Origin: Neomicrococcus lactis | GTDB lineage: Bacteria; Actinomycetota; Actinomycetes; Actinomycetales; Micrococcaceae | Reading direction: 5' to 3' | Length of the DNA: 64,000 nucleotides | Assembly (NCBI RefSeq): GCF_014200305.1 | Contig: NZ_JACHBL010000001.1 | Span: forward strand, 1,860,001-1,924,000 | Shown: positions 25,236 to 33,881 of the stretch, one piece after another | Layout of the letters: each line of letters begins with the position of its first letter | Numbering within the stretch: the first letter of the stretch is position 1 | Position numbers and translations under genes: made by a program | Notes under the pieces: generated by a model | Database searches by the model: none | What the model was told of the DNA's origin: nothing | Seen by the model: only the letters and a program-made list of their open reading frames with translations

Positions 25236-26591
25236 TTGTCTCAAAATTCTGAGCACACCTTCGGTTTCCGCACGCGTGCCCTGCACGCGGGTGGCACTCC
25301 GGACGCCGAGCACGGTTCGCGTGCCGTCCCCATTCACCAGACCACGTCCTTTGTTTTCAAGGATTCGGCTGACGCCGCCAACCTCTTTGCCTTGCAGAAG
25401 TACGGCAACATTTACTCGCGCATCGGCAACCCCACGGTCGCAGCATTCGAAGAGCGCATCGCTTCCCTTGAGGGTGGCATCGGCGCTGTCGCAACAAGTT
25501 CCGGCATGGCCGCAGAGTTCATTACGTTCGCTGCACTCTGCGGCGCCGGTGATCACATCGTCGCTTCGTCCAAGCTCTACGGCGGCACCATCACTCAGTT
25601 GGACGTGACCCTGCGCCGTTTCGGCGTGGACACCACGTTCATCGAGTCCGGCGATCCGGCGGACTTCAAGGCCGCCATCACGGAGAACACGAAGGCCCTC
25701 TACACGGAGATCGTCGCGAACCCTTCCGGTGACATCGCGGATCTCAAGGGCCTCGCAGCGGTTGCCAATGAAGCGGGCATCCCGCTCATCGTGGACTCCA
25801 CGCTGACCCCTCCCTACCTCATTCGCCCGTTCGAACACGGCGCGGACATCATCATCCATTCGGCCACCAAGTTCCTGGGCGGTCACGGCACCACGCTTGG
25901 CGGCGTCGTCGTGGAATCCGGCCGTTTCAACTGGGGTAACGGCAAATTCCCGTCCATGACGGAACCGGTTCCTAGCTACGGAAATGTTTCGTGGTGGGGC
26001 AACTTCGGCGAGTACGGCTTCTTGACGAAGCTGCGCTCCGAGCAGTTGCGTGACATCGGACCGAGCCTTCCTGCGCAGTCCGCTTTCCAGTTGCTCATTG
26101 GCGTGGAGACGCTGCCGCAGCGCATGGACGCGCACTTGGCGAACGCCAAGCAGGTCGCTGAGTGGCTCAAGAACGATGACCGCATCGAGTACGTGAACTA
26201 CGCGGGTCTGCCGGATCACCCACACTTCGAGCGCGCAAAGGAACTCCTTCCGCTCGGCGTGGGTTCCGTGTTCAGCTTCGGCGTGAAGGGTGGCCGTGCC
26301 GCTGGCGCGAAGTTCATCGAGAACCTGCAGCTCGCTTCCCACTTGGCCAACATCGGCGACGCAAAGACCCTCGTCTTGCACCCTGCATCCACCACGCACC
26401 AGCAGCTCACTGCCGAGCAGATGCTCGCTGGCGGCATCCCCGAGGACCTCATCCGCATTTCTGTGGGCATCGAGGACGTCGAGGACATTCTTTGGGACTT
26501 GGATCAGGCGCTCACGGCTTCGCAAGAGGCCTCGGCTGATGACGCGGTCGCTGAGATTGCCGCGCCGTCTTGCGAAATTGGAGTGAAGTAA
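25236..26591 (+). CDS. metY: O-acetylhomoserine aminocarboxypropyltransferase (sulfhydrylase)
   Basis: A 451-residue PLP enzyme of the Cys/Met metabolism family. It joins sulfide (or methanethiol) to O-acetylhomoserine, giving homocysteine (or methionine) and acetate. Signs: TRALHAGGTPDAEHGSRAVPIHQTTSF split at the start, the PLP loop SSGMAAEF, and the PLP lysine in HSATKFLGGHGTTLGG. The start is TTG at 25236 with GGAAGGAG upstream, directly behind the S-box, so SAM should repress its translation. The stop TAA overlaps the ATG of the CoA-binding gene. Confidence 0.93.
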   Translation: MSQNSEHTFGFRTRALHAGGTPDAEHGSRAVPIHQTTSFVFKDSADAANLFALQKYGNIYSRIGNPTVAAFEERIASLEGGIGAVATSSGMAAEFITFAALCGAGDHIVASSKLYGGTITQLDVTLRRFGVDTTFIESGDPADFKAAITENTKALYTEIVANPSGDIADLKGLAAVANEAGIPLIVDSTLTPPYLIRPFEHGADIIIHSATKFLGGHGTTLGGVVVESGRFNWGNGKFPSMTEPVPSYGNVSWWGNFGEYGFLTKLRSEQLRDIGPSLPAQSAFQLLIGVETLPQRMDAHLANAKQVAEWLKNDDRIEYVNYAGLPDHPHFERAKELLPLGVGSVFSFGVKGGRAAGAKFIENLQLASHLANIGDAKTLVLHPASTTHQQLTAEQMLAGGIPEDLIRISVGIEDVEDILWDLDQALTASQEASADDAVAEIAAPSCEIGVK

Positions 26592-27109
26592 TGACACAGA
26601 CTACGACGACGCAGCCCGCTTCCCCAGAGCGCACCTGGGAGGGCCCTTCGGCTCCCGAGCGACTCAACATTTTGCGCTCCACGAAGTCCATCGCCATTGT
26701 TGGTGCGAGCGACAAGCCAAGCCGTGCGTCCTACTTCGTGGCCACGTACTTGCTGTCTTCCACGCGCTTCAAGGTGTACTTCATCAACCCCATGGTGAAG
26801 GAAATCTTGGGCCAGCCGGTCTACGCATCACTCGCGGATTTGCCGGAAGTTCCAGATCTCGTTGAAGTCTTCCGCAAGCACGACGATCTTCCGGAAGTCC
26901 TTGAAGAGGCAAAGGCTGTAGGCGCTAAAACGCTCTGGTTGCAGCTGGGATCATGGCATGAAGAAGTGGCCCGCGAGGCCGAAGCCGCCGGCATGAACGT
27001 GGTTATGGACCGTTGCGTGAAGATTGAGCACGCGCGTTTCCACGGCGGACTTCATTTGGCTGGCTTCAACACGGGCGTCATTAGCTCGAAGCGCCAAGTG
27101 CTCGCTTAG
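26591..27109 (+). CDS. CoA-binding domain protein (YccU-like)
   Basis: A 172-residue Rossmann-fold CoA-binding protein: KSIAIVGASDKPSRASYFVA as the first strand and loop, INPMVKEILGQPVYASLADLP, a conserved KTLWLQLGSW, and VMDRCVKIEHARF near the C-terminus. It starts at ATG 26591 within TAATG of the metY stop, so the two are translationally coupled and share the S-box. This pairing suggests a regulatory or housekeeping role in methionine synthesis, but no biochemical function is known to me. A related gene begins at position 94 on the other strand. Confidence 0.88.
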   Translation: MTQTTTTQPASPERTWEGPSAPERLNILRSTKSIAIVGASDKPSRASYFVATYLLSSTRFKVYFINPMVKEILGQPVYASLADLPEVPDLVEVFRKHDDLPEVLEEAKAVGAKTLWLQLGSWHEEVAREAEAAGMNVVMDRCVKIEHARFHGGLHLAGFNTGVISSKRQVLA

Positions 27110-27131
27110 TTCCTCGTTCGCAGGAAACTAG

Positions 27132-28451
27132 CTACTTTTTGGCAGGTGCACCGGTTGAAGACGATTCGACCGGTGCATTTGCTGTTTCTGAGGTAGCTGC
27201 AGAACTTGAAGCTGCATCTGCGCTCGACGTTGCATCCGTTGTTGCTGAAGACTTCTTCTTTGGCGCCGGTGTCTCAGGCTTCGGTGCCTTGGGAACCGTC
27301 ACCGCTTCTGGAGCTGTGGGTGCCTTTGATCCACTCGAGCTCTTGGCGGTTTCAGCCCCTTTCGCGGTTTCCGAACCCTTAGCGGTTTCAGAAGCCTTGG
27401 CCGTTTCAGCACTCTTCGCAGGTTGCGAGCCCCTGGCGGTTTGCGAACCCGTCAGCGTCTCTGCACCCTTAGCCGTTTCCGAGCCCTTTGTTGACTGGAC
27501 ACCCTTCGCAGCGTGGTTCGCGTCCGATGGACCCGGCTTGGCTACAGCGGTTTCCGGATCTGTTTGCTTAGCTGCTTCCTTAGTAGGATCCTTCGCGGGA
27601 TCCTTGGCAGCGTCCTTAGCGGTTCCGTTTCCGACGCCATCATTCTTGAGGGCACCCTTGCCACCAGGCTGGGTCTCTTCTTGAGGAGCGGCTTTTTGAC
27701 CACCCTGCTCTGATTCGGCACTTGGCTTCTCGCTAGCCTTGTCACGATTGTTGTTCGTGACAGCGTCGCTCTTCGGTGACGATTTTTCCCGGTTGTCAGC
27801 GCCAATTGCAGGCCAAGCCCCACGCTGGGACGCGTTCGTATTCGTACTCGTGTCCGCATCATCGAGGCCGAGGATCAAGTTCGTGAAGCCCTCAAATACC
27901 GCAGACGAATTCTTCTGAACAGTCTGGGAAACACCGCTCTCATCGATGAGATCGGTCACCCATACCTGCGCATGACGATGAGTTGAATGATCGTGACCAG
28001 TAAGGGCTGGCGCCACAAAGTCGAGTGCAGATCCAAGAACCGAGGTAGGGTTCTGCGGTTCGCCAAGCGCGATGACGATCGGCGAGTGGGCCACATCAGT
28101 CACGATGTTCGTGGCGACGTGCACGGTGGAATCCTGGAGGAAATCGCGGAACTCTGAAGACGCCGCAGCCACACCGGTCAAACCCACGCTGGCAATCAAA
28201 ATGCCCGCAAGGCCACCAGAAATATGAGGCCCGCCCTTTTTCTTGAAGGCGGCGACGAAGTTGACCGGAGTCCGGCCGGAAAGAATATCGGCGAGCTCGC
28301 TCGTAGGATCGGGCGCTTTTTCGGAAGCCAACAGCTCCATCTCGGCGAGAGCGGCACGCAAGCGGGCGTCGTCGTAATCAAGAATTTCAGCGTCCACCGC
28401 AGACGTATCCACGGGACGTTCAGCGGTCACTTTCTCGTCATCGTCACTCAT
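27132..28451 (-). CDS. Membrane-anchored sigma-factor partner with Ser/Ala/Lys-rich repeat tail
   Basis: A 439-residue protein: an acidic N-terminal region of about 75 residues (ILDYDDARLRAALAEMELLA), one membrane segment around residues 78-98 (GGLAGILIASVGLTGVAAAS), then a long low-complexity extracytoplasmic region. Residues about 300-385 contain repeated six- to seven-residue units of the type GSETAK / GAETAK / ASETAK. It starts 8 bases inside the end of the sigma-factor gene, the layout of an anti-sigma factor, although a zinc-binding anti-sigma motif is not visible. Exact role is inferred from context. Confidence 0.65.
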   Translation of the reverse strand: MSDDDEKVTAERPVDTSAVDAEILDYDDARLRAALAEMELLASEKAPDPTSELADILSGRTPVNFVAAFKKKGGPHISGGLAGILIASVGLTGVAAASSEFRDFLQDSTVHVATNIVTDVAHSPIVIALGEPQNPTSVLGSALDFVAPALTGHDHSTHRHAQVWVTDLIDESGVSQTVQKNSSAVFEGFTNLILGLDDADTSTNTNASQRGAWPAIGADNREKSSPKSDAVTNNNRDKASEKPSAESEQGGQKAAPQEETQPGGKGALKNDGVGNGTAKDAAKDPAKDPTKEAAKQTDPETAVAKPGPSDANHAAKGVQSTKGSETAKGAETLTGSQTARGSQPAKSAETAKASETAKGSETAKGAETAKSSSGSKAPTAPEAVTVPKAPKPETPAPKKKSSATTDATSSADAASSSAATSETANAPVESSSTGAPAKK

Positions 28452-29001
28452 CTCGGGACACCTCCTCCGGGGACTTCAACGCTGCCTTCATGCTTTCCAA
28501 TGCCCGCCGCTGCAGTTGCTTGACGGAACCTTCACTCTTTCCCAACGCACTCGCGGTCTCTTGAATGCTGAGACCTACGACCGTTCGAAGAATGAGGCAC
28601 TCCCGCTGCACATCCGGCAGACTGGCCAGCGCTCGCGCCACCGTTGGCGACAAGTGCTGGGACAAAACTAGGTCCTGCGCTGACGGCTCCATGGGAGCAT
28701 CGCTGTCAAGAAGTTCTAGGTGTCGGGGCGCCGCTGCCCGTTGGCGGTGAAAATCAACCTGCCGCGCGTGTGCGATGGAATAGGTCAACGCGCGGAGTCC
28801 GCTGACGCCACCTTGCAGGGTTTGCAATCGCGAGAACAGCGCCAAGAATACTTCTTGGCACGCCGACTCCGGATCGTCAACGCCCCGGACTTTGAGATAA
28901 CCCAAAACCCGGCCCGCAAGTTCTTCATAAATCACACGAAGGGCCTCTGGTTCGCCTTTTTGCGCGCGCGGAATGACCTCGTCATTGATCGCATTTGCCA
29001 C
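28444..29001 (-). CDS. ECF-type RNA polymerase sigma factor
   Basis: A 185-residue sigma-70-like protein. Region 2 is seen around GYLKVRGVDDPESACQEVFLALFSRL and the region 4 helix-turn-helix around LPDVQRECLILRTVVGLSIQETASALGKSEGSVKQL, both read in segments. The start is GTG at 29001 with GAGGTG upstream. It overlaps the membrane-anchored partner gene by 8 bases, so the two are coupled. The regulated genes are unknown. Confidence 0.87.
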   Translation of the reverse strand: MANAINDEVIPRAQKGEPEALRVIYEELAGRVLGYLKVRGVDDPESACQEVFLALFSRLQTLQGGVSGLRALTYSIAHARQVDFHRQRAAAPRHLELLDSDAPMEPSAQDLVLSQHLSPTVARALASLPDVQRECLILRTVVGLSIQETASALGKSEGSVKQLQRRALESMKAALKSPEEVSRDE

Positions 29002-29116
29002 AATTCACCTCGGCGAGCAGAAACCCCTGTTCGTTGAAGTATAGAGGCCGCCCTTCCATTACGTAAGCCCAGAATGGAACTGGGGATTACTCAAGGGTTA
29101 GAGATGCGAAGTGATT

Positions 29117-29164
29117 GAGAGCTACGACAAGGCGTCGTTGGGGGGAACCCTCGTCGTAGCTCTC
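29117..29164. terminator. Hairpin between nitrilase gene and sigma-factor gene
   Basis: A perfect 12-bp inverted repeat, GAGAGCTACGAC and GTCGTAGCTCTC, with a 24-base loop, lies beyond the nitrilase stop codon on the minus strand and upstream of nothing coding on the plus strand. Probable terminator of neighbouring minus-strand transcription from 30038, or of an upstream regulatory region. Confidence 0.5.
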
Positions 29165-29195
29165 ATATAGAAGATCGAATCTCGATCCGTAAAAG

Positions 29196-30038
29196 TTACG
29201 CTTCTCCGGAAATTATTTTTAGAGAGGCAGTTTTGGCTGCTTCGATCTCTGATTTCACGCCAATTCGGCGGTTCACGAGGACCGGCAAGAACTCGCGAAC
29301 TTCGTCGATGCGCTTGCGCGAGACGTCCGCCGTGGCCAGGCCTTCGCGTTCGTCCTCGAGGAAGTCGACGGCCACAGCCACCGGGTCAAGAATGGCTGAG
29401 TAGCCCACGGTCTGATCCGTCGAGGAACCAGCAGCCGCCACCCACACGGTGTTCTCCACCGCACGCGCCTTGAGCAAGGTGCGCCAGTGCTCCACCTTGT
29501 GATCGCCCTTGAACCATGCCGCAGGAACCAGAATTACTTCGGCACCGCGCACCGCGAGGCGTCGCGCGACTTCCGGGAAGCGGATGTCGTAGCAGGTCAT
29601 GACACCAAATTTGAGGCCGCCCACCGTGAAGATCGGGACCGCCTCTGGGTCACCGGCAGAGATGGTGCGGGATTCTTGGTAGGAGAAGGCGTCATAGAGG
29701 TGGATCTTGCGGTAGGTGCTCAGCTCGTTGCCGGCCGCATCAAAGGCAGCCACCGTGTTGTACGGGCGGTCGCCGTTGTTGGGCTCGTAACCGCCGGCCA
29801 CCACGGCCAGTCCGTTCTTTTCCGCAATAGCGGCCAGGCCAGCTACGAAAATAGGCCAGTCGCGGGCTACTGCCTCGCGGAAGTCACCATCGACTTCTTT
29901 GACCGTGAACATGGACTCTTCAGGAAACAGTACCAATTCGGTGCCTTCTTGCGCGGCGTGCGCAGCAAGACGACCCATCACCTCGAGGTTGTGTGCCACG
30001 TCCCCGGTAGGCGAAATCTGTCCGACGCTAATCTTCAT
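29196..30038 (-). CDS. Carbon-nitrogen hydrolase (nitrilase superfamily amidase)
   Basis: A 280-residue nitrilase-superfamily protein with the Glu-Lys-Cys triad: Glu in LVLFPEESMF, Lys in YRKIHLYDAF and Cys in MTCYDIRFPEVARRL. This family hydrolyses small amides (omega-amidase, deaminated-glutathione amidase, carbamoylputrescine type). ATG 30038 is preferred because AGGAGG lies 8 bases upstream; the ATG at 30044 is too close to it. It diverges from the FAD monooxygenase gene with about 80 bases between them. Confidence 0.87.
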   Translation of the reverse strand: MKISVGQISPTGDVAHNLEVMGRLAAHAAQEGTELVLFPEESMFTVKEVDGDFREAVARDWPIFVAGLAAIAEKNGLAVVAGGYEPNNGDRPYNTVAAFDAAGNELSTYRKIHLYDAFSYQESRTISAGDPEAVPIFTVGGLKFGVMTCYDIRFPEVARRLAVRGAEVILVPAAWFKGDHKVEHWRTLLKARAVENTVWVAAAGSSTDQTVGYSAILDPVAVAVDFLEDEREGLATADVSRKRIDEVREFLPVLVNRRIGVKSEIEAAKTASLKIISGEA

Positions 30039-30117
30039 TGACATACCCTCCTGTTGATTCACCACATTACCCGGCAACCCTCTGTTTCGGGACGAAAATC
30101 GGCGTACCGTGAACAAT

Positions 30118-31704
30118 ATGAGTGCATCACCAGCTCAGGTGGAGTCAACGGACGTCCTCGTCATCGGGGCAGGGCCTTCCGGACTCATGGCGGCGAACGT
30201 TCTCCTCAAACTCGGCGTCCGCGTCATCATCATTGATGCCAAGTCAGGACCCACTCGCGAGTCGCGAGCAGTCGGCGTGCATTCGCGCTCGCGCGAGATC
30301 TATCGACAGCTCGGTTTGGCGGAAGAAGTGGAGCGCCGCGGCCGCCTCGCGGACAGCATCCAATTCGGCTTCGGCCGCCACGGCTTCCCCACCATTCCCG
30401 TCGCCGCATTAGGCCGCGGACAAACGCCTTTTCCCGGCATCTGGATCCTTGAACAAAGTGAAAACGAGGCCATCCTCGCCGAGCGCCTCGACTCCCTCGG
30501 GTGCCCCGTGCGCTGGAATACAGCTTTCGTTTCCCTCGATTCTGAGTACGACGGCGCCAGCGTACGCACCGTCGTTCGGTCCCGTACCGCTGCGGTTGGG
30601 TCAGCTCCAGACGCACTTTCCGAGTCCGTGCCGGAGTCTGACTTCGTGATCGAGTCGCGGTACGTGATTGCAGCCGACGGCGGCTCCTCGCCAGTGCGAA
30701 AGTTCTTGCAGGTCCCGTTTGAGGGAGCCACGAACGAGCACGTTTATTACGTCTTCGAGGCCAATGATCTTGCAGGAATCGATGATTCACGAGTCCAGGT
30801 GCGTCTCGAGAAAGATGACTTCTTGTTGGCGTTTCCGCTGGGATCGTTGGCTCGACCTTCGGCGCGAAATCGTATCGCGGGTATTGCTCGCGATTGGCAG
30901 CCAGCGGCCAAGACCGATGCGAATATGCAGGTCACTGACATCACCGAGGATGACGCTCGCGAGGCGTTGGACCGAGTCTTTGGGGTCACTTATTCGACGT
31001 CCGAGTGGTTCTCCACCTACCGCGTGCATCATCGGGTGGCCAAGGAGTTCCGCAAGGGCAACGTGTTCTTCATCGGCGACGCTGCTCATGTTCATTCACC
31101 CGTGGGCGCACAGGGCATGAATTCGGGACTGCAGGACGGCCACAATCTGGCGTGCAAGATTCACGATGTCCTCACCGGTGCCATGCCGGAAAGCTACCTC
31201 GATGATTACGAGCGCGAACGCCGTCCGGTAGCGCAGCGACTCGTGGGCGTCACGGACCGCGTGTTCGAGGCCATCACCTCGCCGGATCGGCTTCCCGTAT
31301 TGCTGCGCACCAAGCTTCTGCCCGTCGTGTGGCCCGGAGTACTAGCCACGGTCCCGCTCACACCTATCGGCAAGCGGCTGGTGGGTTACGTGTCCCAGAT
31401 TCGCATCAAGTATCCGATGCCCACCAAGACCTCGCACCCGGTGCTGGGACGAAGGCTCCGCTGGACGGGTGCTCATGGGTTCGATAACCACGAGCCCCTG
31501 AACGCGATGACCTGGCAAGTGCATTCCTACGGTGATTCAGCCCGAGAAGAAGCCACTCGGATTGCGCAAGAACGGAACATGGAGCATCACCACTTCCCCG
31601 CCTGCCCGCAGGTGAACCTGCCGGAAGGAACCGTGTTGGTGGTGCGTCCGGACATGTTTGTGGCCGCGTACATGAATGTACGCGGCCACAAAACGAGCGA
31701 TTGA
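30118..31704 (+). CDS. FAD-dependent aromatic-ring hydroxylase (PheA/TfdB/UbiH family)
   Basis: About 528 residues. The FAD loop VIGAGPSGLMAANVLLKLG is at the N-terminus, a DxxS-type EAND/DG segment is in the middle, and the second FAD motif FFIGDAAHVHSPVGAQGMNS follows at about 320. The C-terminal region has a partial thioredoxin-like fold. It should hydroxylate a phenol or similar with NAD(P)H. Start codons ATG 30118 and GTG 30109 both lack a clear ribosome binding site. A perfect 17-bp inverted repeat lies within the last 50 bases of the gene. Confidence 0.86.
   Translation: MSASPAQVESTDVLVIGAGPSGLMAANVLLKLGVRVIIIDAKSGPTRESRAVGVHSRSREIYRQLGLAEEVERRGRLADSIQFGFGRHGFPTIPVAALGRGQTPFPGIWILEQSENEAILAERLDSLGCPVRWNTAFVSLDSEYDGASVRTVVRSRTAAVGSAPDALSESVPESDFVIESRYVIAADGGSSPVRKFLQVPFEGATNEHVYYVFEANDLAGIDDSRVQVRLEKDDFLLAFPLGSLARPSARNRIAGIARDWQPAAKTDANMQVTDITEDDAREALDRVFGVTYSTSEWFSTYRVHHRVAKEFRKGNVFFIGDAAHVHSPVGAQGMNSGLQDGHNLACKIHDVLTGAMPESYLDDYERERRPVAQRLVGVTDRVFEAITSPDRLPVLLRTKLLPVVWPGVLATVPLTPIGKRLVGYVSQIRIKYPMPTKTSHPVLGRRLRWTGAHGFDNHEPLNAMTWQVHSYGDSAREEATRIAQERNMEHHHFPACPQVNLPEGTVLVVRPDMFVAAYMNVRGHKTSD
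31657..31692. terminator. Perfect inverted repeat inside the 3' end of the FAD monooxygenase gene
   Basis: TTTGTGGCCGCGTACAT (31657-31673) and its exact complement (31676-31692) enclose two bases. The stem lies within codons of the C-terminus, 12 bases before the stop, between converging genes. It may stop transcription in both directions. Confidence 0.5.
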
Positions 31705-31752
31705 GCTAACGGTTGAGCTCGTCCTCAAACGAGCGGTCGAGCTCGCCGAGAA

Positions 31753-33042
31753 CTAGCCGTTGATGAGGTCGTTTCGCACGATCGTCTGATCGCGGTCCGG
31801 TCCCACGCCAATGGCTGAGAATGGAGCGCCGGACATCTTCTCGAGCGCCAACACGTAGTCGCGCGCGTTCTGTGGCAAGTCCTCGAGGGTCTTAGCGCCG
31901 GAGATGTCTTCGGTCCAACCTGGGAAGTACTCGAAGATCGGCTTCGCGTGGTGGAACTCGGTCTGCGTCATTGGCATTTCGTCGTGGCGAACGCCGTCGA
32001 CGTCGTACGCGACGCAGACAGGGATTTCCTTGATGCCGGTGAGCACGTCGAGCTTCGTCAAGAAGAAGTCAGTGAAGCCGTTGACGCGGGATGCGTGGCG
32101 AGCCAACACGGCGTCGTACCAACCGCAACGACGCGGCCGGCCGGTGTTCACACCGAACTCGCCACCGGTCTTCTGCAAGTGGATGCCCATCTCATCAAAC
32201 AGTTCCGTTGGGAACGGACCTGCACCCACACGGGTGGTGTAGGCCTTGATGATGCCGATGGCGCGGGAGATGCGAGTAGGTCCGATGCCGGATCCCACCG
32301 AGGCGCCGCCAGCCGTCGGGTTAGAAGAGGTCACGAATGGGTAGGTGCCGTGGTCAACGTCGAGGAACGTGGCCTGGCCGCCTTCCATGAGGACAACCTT
32401 GTTGTCATCGAGTGCCTCGTTGAGCACGTACGTTGAGTCGATGACCAGCGGACGCAAGCGCTCCGCGTAGGACAAGAAGTACTCCACGATTTCTTCAACG
32501 CCAACAGAGCGACGGTTGTAAATCTTGACCAGTAGCTCGTTCTTCTGGCGAAGAGCACCCTCAACCTTCTGGCGCAGGATGGACTCGTCGAAGACGTCCT
32601 GCACGCGGATGCCGAGGCGTCCCACCTTGTCCATGTAGGCCGGGCCGATACCGCGACCGGTGGTGCCGATAGCGCGCTTACCCAAGAAGCGTTCAGTGAC
32701 CTTGTCCATGGTCTGGTGATACGGAGCTACCAAGTGTGCGTTGGCGGAGATGCGCAAGCGCGAGGTGTCAGCGCCGCGAGCTTCAAGTCCGTCGATCTCT
32801 TCAAAGAGGGCTTCGAGGTTCACCACGCAGCCGTTGCCAATAATTGGCGTGGCGTTCGGGGACAGAATTCCGGCAGGAAGGAGCTTGAGCTCGTACTTCT
32901 CACCGTTGACCACTACCGTGTGGCCCGCGTTGTTTCCGCCGTTTGGCTTGACCACATAGTCAACGCGGCCTCCGAGCAAGTCCGTAGCCTTGCCCTTACC
33001 TTCGTCTCCCCATTGGGCTCCAACAATCACAATGGCCGGCAT
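31753..33042 (-). CDS. purA: Adenylosuccinate synthetase
   Basis: A 429-residue enzyme of purine synthesis: IMP + aspartate + GTP to adenylosuccinate. The N-terminal signature [16 protein letters not shown] contains the catalytic Asp, HTVVV holds the catalytic His, and [33 protein letters not shown] and the C-terminal [10 protein letters not shown] are all present. Full family length (about 430). Monocistronic here. Confidence 0.97.
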   Translation of the reverse strand: MPAIVIVGAQWGDEGKGKATDLLGGRVDYVVKPNGGNNAGHTVVVNGEKYELKLLPAGILSPNATPIIGNGCVVNLEALFEEIDGLEARGADTSRLRISANAHLVAPYHQTMDKVTERFLGKRAIGTTGRGIGPAYMDKVGRLGIRVQDVFDESILRQKVEGALRQKNELLVKIYNRRSVGVEEIVEYFLSYAERLRPLVIDSTYVLNEALDDNKVVLMEGGQATFLDVDHGTYPFVTSSNPTAGGASVGSGIGPTRISRAIGIIKAYTTRVGAGPFPTELFDEMGIHLQKTGGEFGVNTGRPRRCGWYDAVLARHASRVNGFTDFFLTKLDVLTGIKEIPVCVAYDVDGVRHDEMPMTQTEFHHAKPIFEYFPGWTEDISGAKTLEDLPQNARDYVLALEKMSGAPFSAIGVGPDRDQTIVRNDLING

Positions 33043-33267
33043 TATTGCCCTCCCCTTGCTGAAATTTCAGCACTCATCGACGTTTCCGCCGGGATCCATG
33101 GATATGGACATAACAAACGCCCCGGTCAAAACACTTCGGGGCTCTTACTAATGTAGTTTAGCAACCCCACGGATTACGCGTATAGAACACGTATTATTCC
33201 GCCAGCTTCGCCCTCAGCACCTCTTTGCGTTTCATGCGCCCATTGTGTGTCCCCTAGTCTGGATTCC

Positions 33268-33843
33268 ATGGCTTTGACGCGCGACACCGTGGTAGATACT
33301 GCCGTACGCGTGTTGACGCAGTACGGTCTGGCTGATTTGTCCATGCGCCGCCTTGCCCGCGAGCTCGACGTCCAGGTGGGCGCGCTTTACTGGCACGTCG
33401 CCAGCAAACAAGAGCTCCTGGTGGATGTTGCGGCCCGCTTGTTGGCTCAGATCCCGGATACTCCCCAGCATCTAGAGAACGACGACGCAGCTTCCGTTCG
33501 CGCTCACCTGCTCACTTTGTGCCGGGCGATTTTCGAAGCCCTCCTCCCGATTCCCGACTCCGCTGACGTGGTGCAGTGGGCGGCCGCCACGCGACCTGAA
33601 GCTCTCCGAGCCGTTGCCTCCCTTCAAGATCTACTCACGAGCTTTGAAGTAGAGCCTGCCAGAATCGGCGCAGCCACCAGCCTGCTCTTGCACCTCATTG
33701 TGGGCAACGTGGCCGAGCTTCAGAATGCCGTCATTGCTGTGGGTGAAGAGCAGCTAGAAATTCGGCGCGTGACTGAGCGAATCCGCGACAACTTCGGGTG
33801 GGGACTCGAGCGCATCTTGGACTCGATTGCACGGACGCCTTAG
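33268..33843 (+). CDS. TetR-family transcriptional regulator
   Basis: A 191-residue regulator. N-terminal helix-turn-helix: DTAVRVLTQYGLADLSMRRLARELDVQVGALYWHVASKQELL, read in order over about residues 7-50, the classic TetR pattern. The rest is a helical ligand domain. ATG 33268 matches the usual distance to the first helix; GTG 33247 is an alternative. Its neighbours give no clear target; it diverges from purA. Confidence 0.85.
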   Translation: MALTRDTVVDTAVRVLTQYGLADLSMRRLARELDVQVGALYWHVASKQELLVDVAARLLAQIPDTPQHLENDDAASVRAHLLTLCRAIFEALLPIPDSADVVQWAAATRPEALRAVASLQDLLTSFEVEPARIGAATSLLLHLIVGNVAELQNAVIAVGEEQLEIRRVTERIRDNFGWGLERILDSIARTP

Positions 33844-33881
33844 CTCGGAGTAGCTAACTCGGGCTCCTCGGCGCGGACGCC

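Noticed and set aside
25203-26597. 464-codon minus-strand frame opposite metY
   Set aside because: Antisense shadow of a gene with PLP motifs; it also lacks its own regulatory signals.
27139-27684. Plus-strand frame with repeated AVSEPLAVS units
   Set aside because: Antisense reading of the repeat tail of the 27132-28451 gene.
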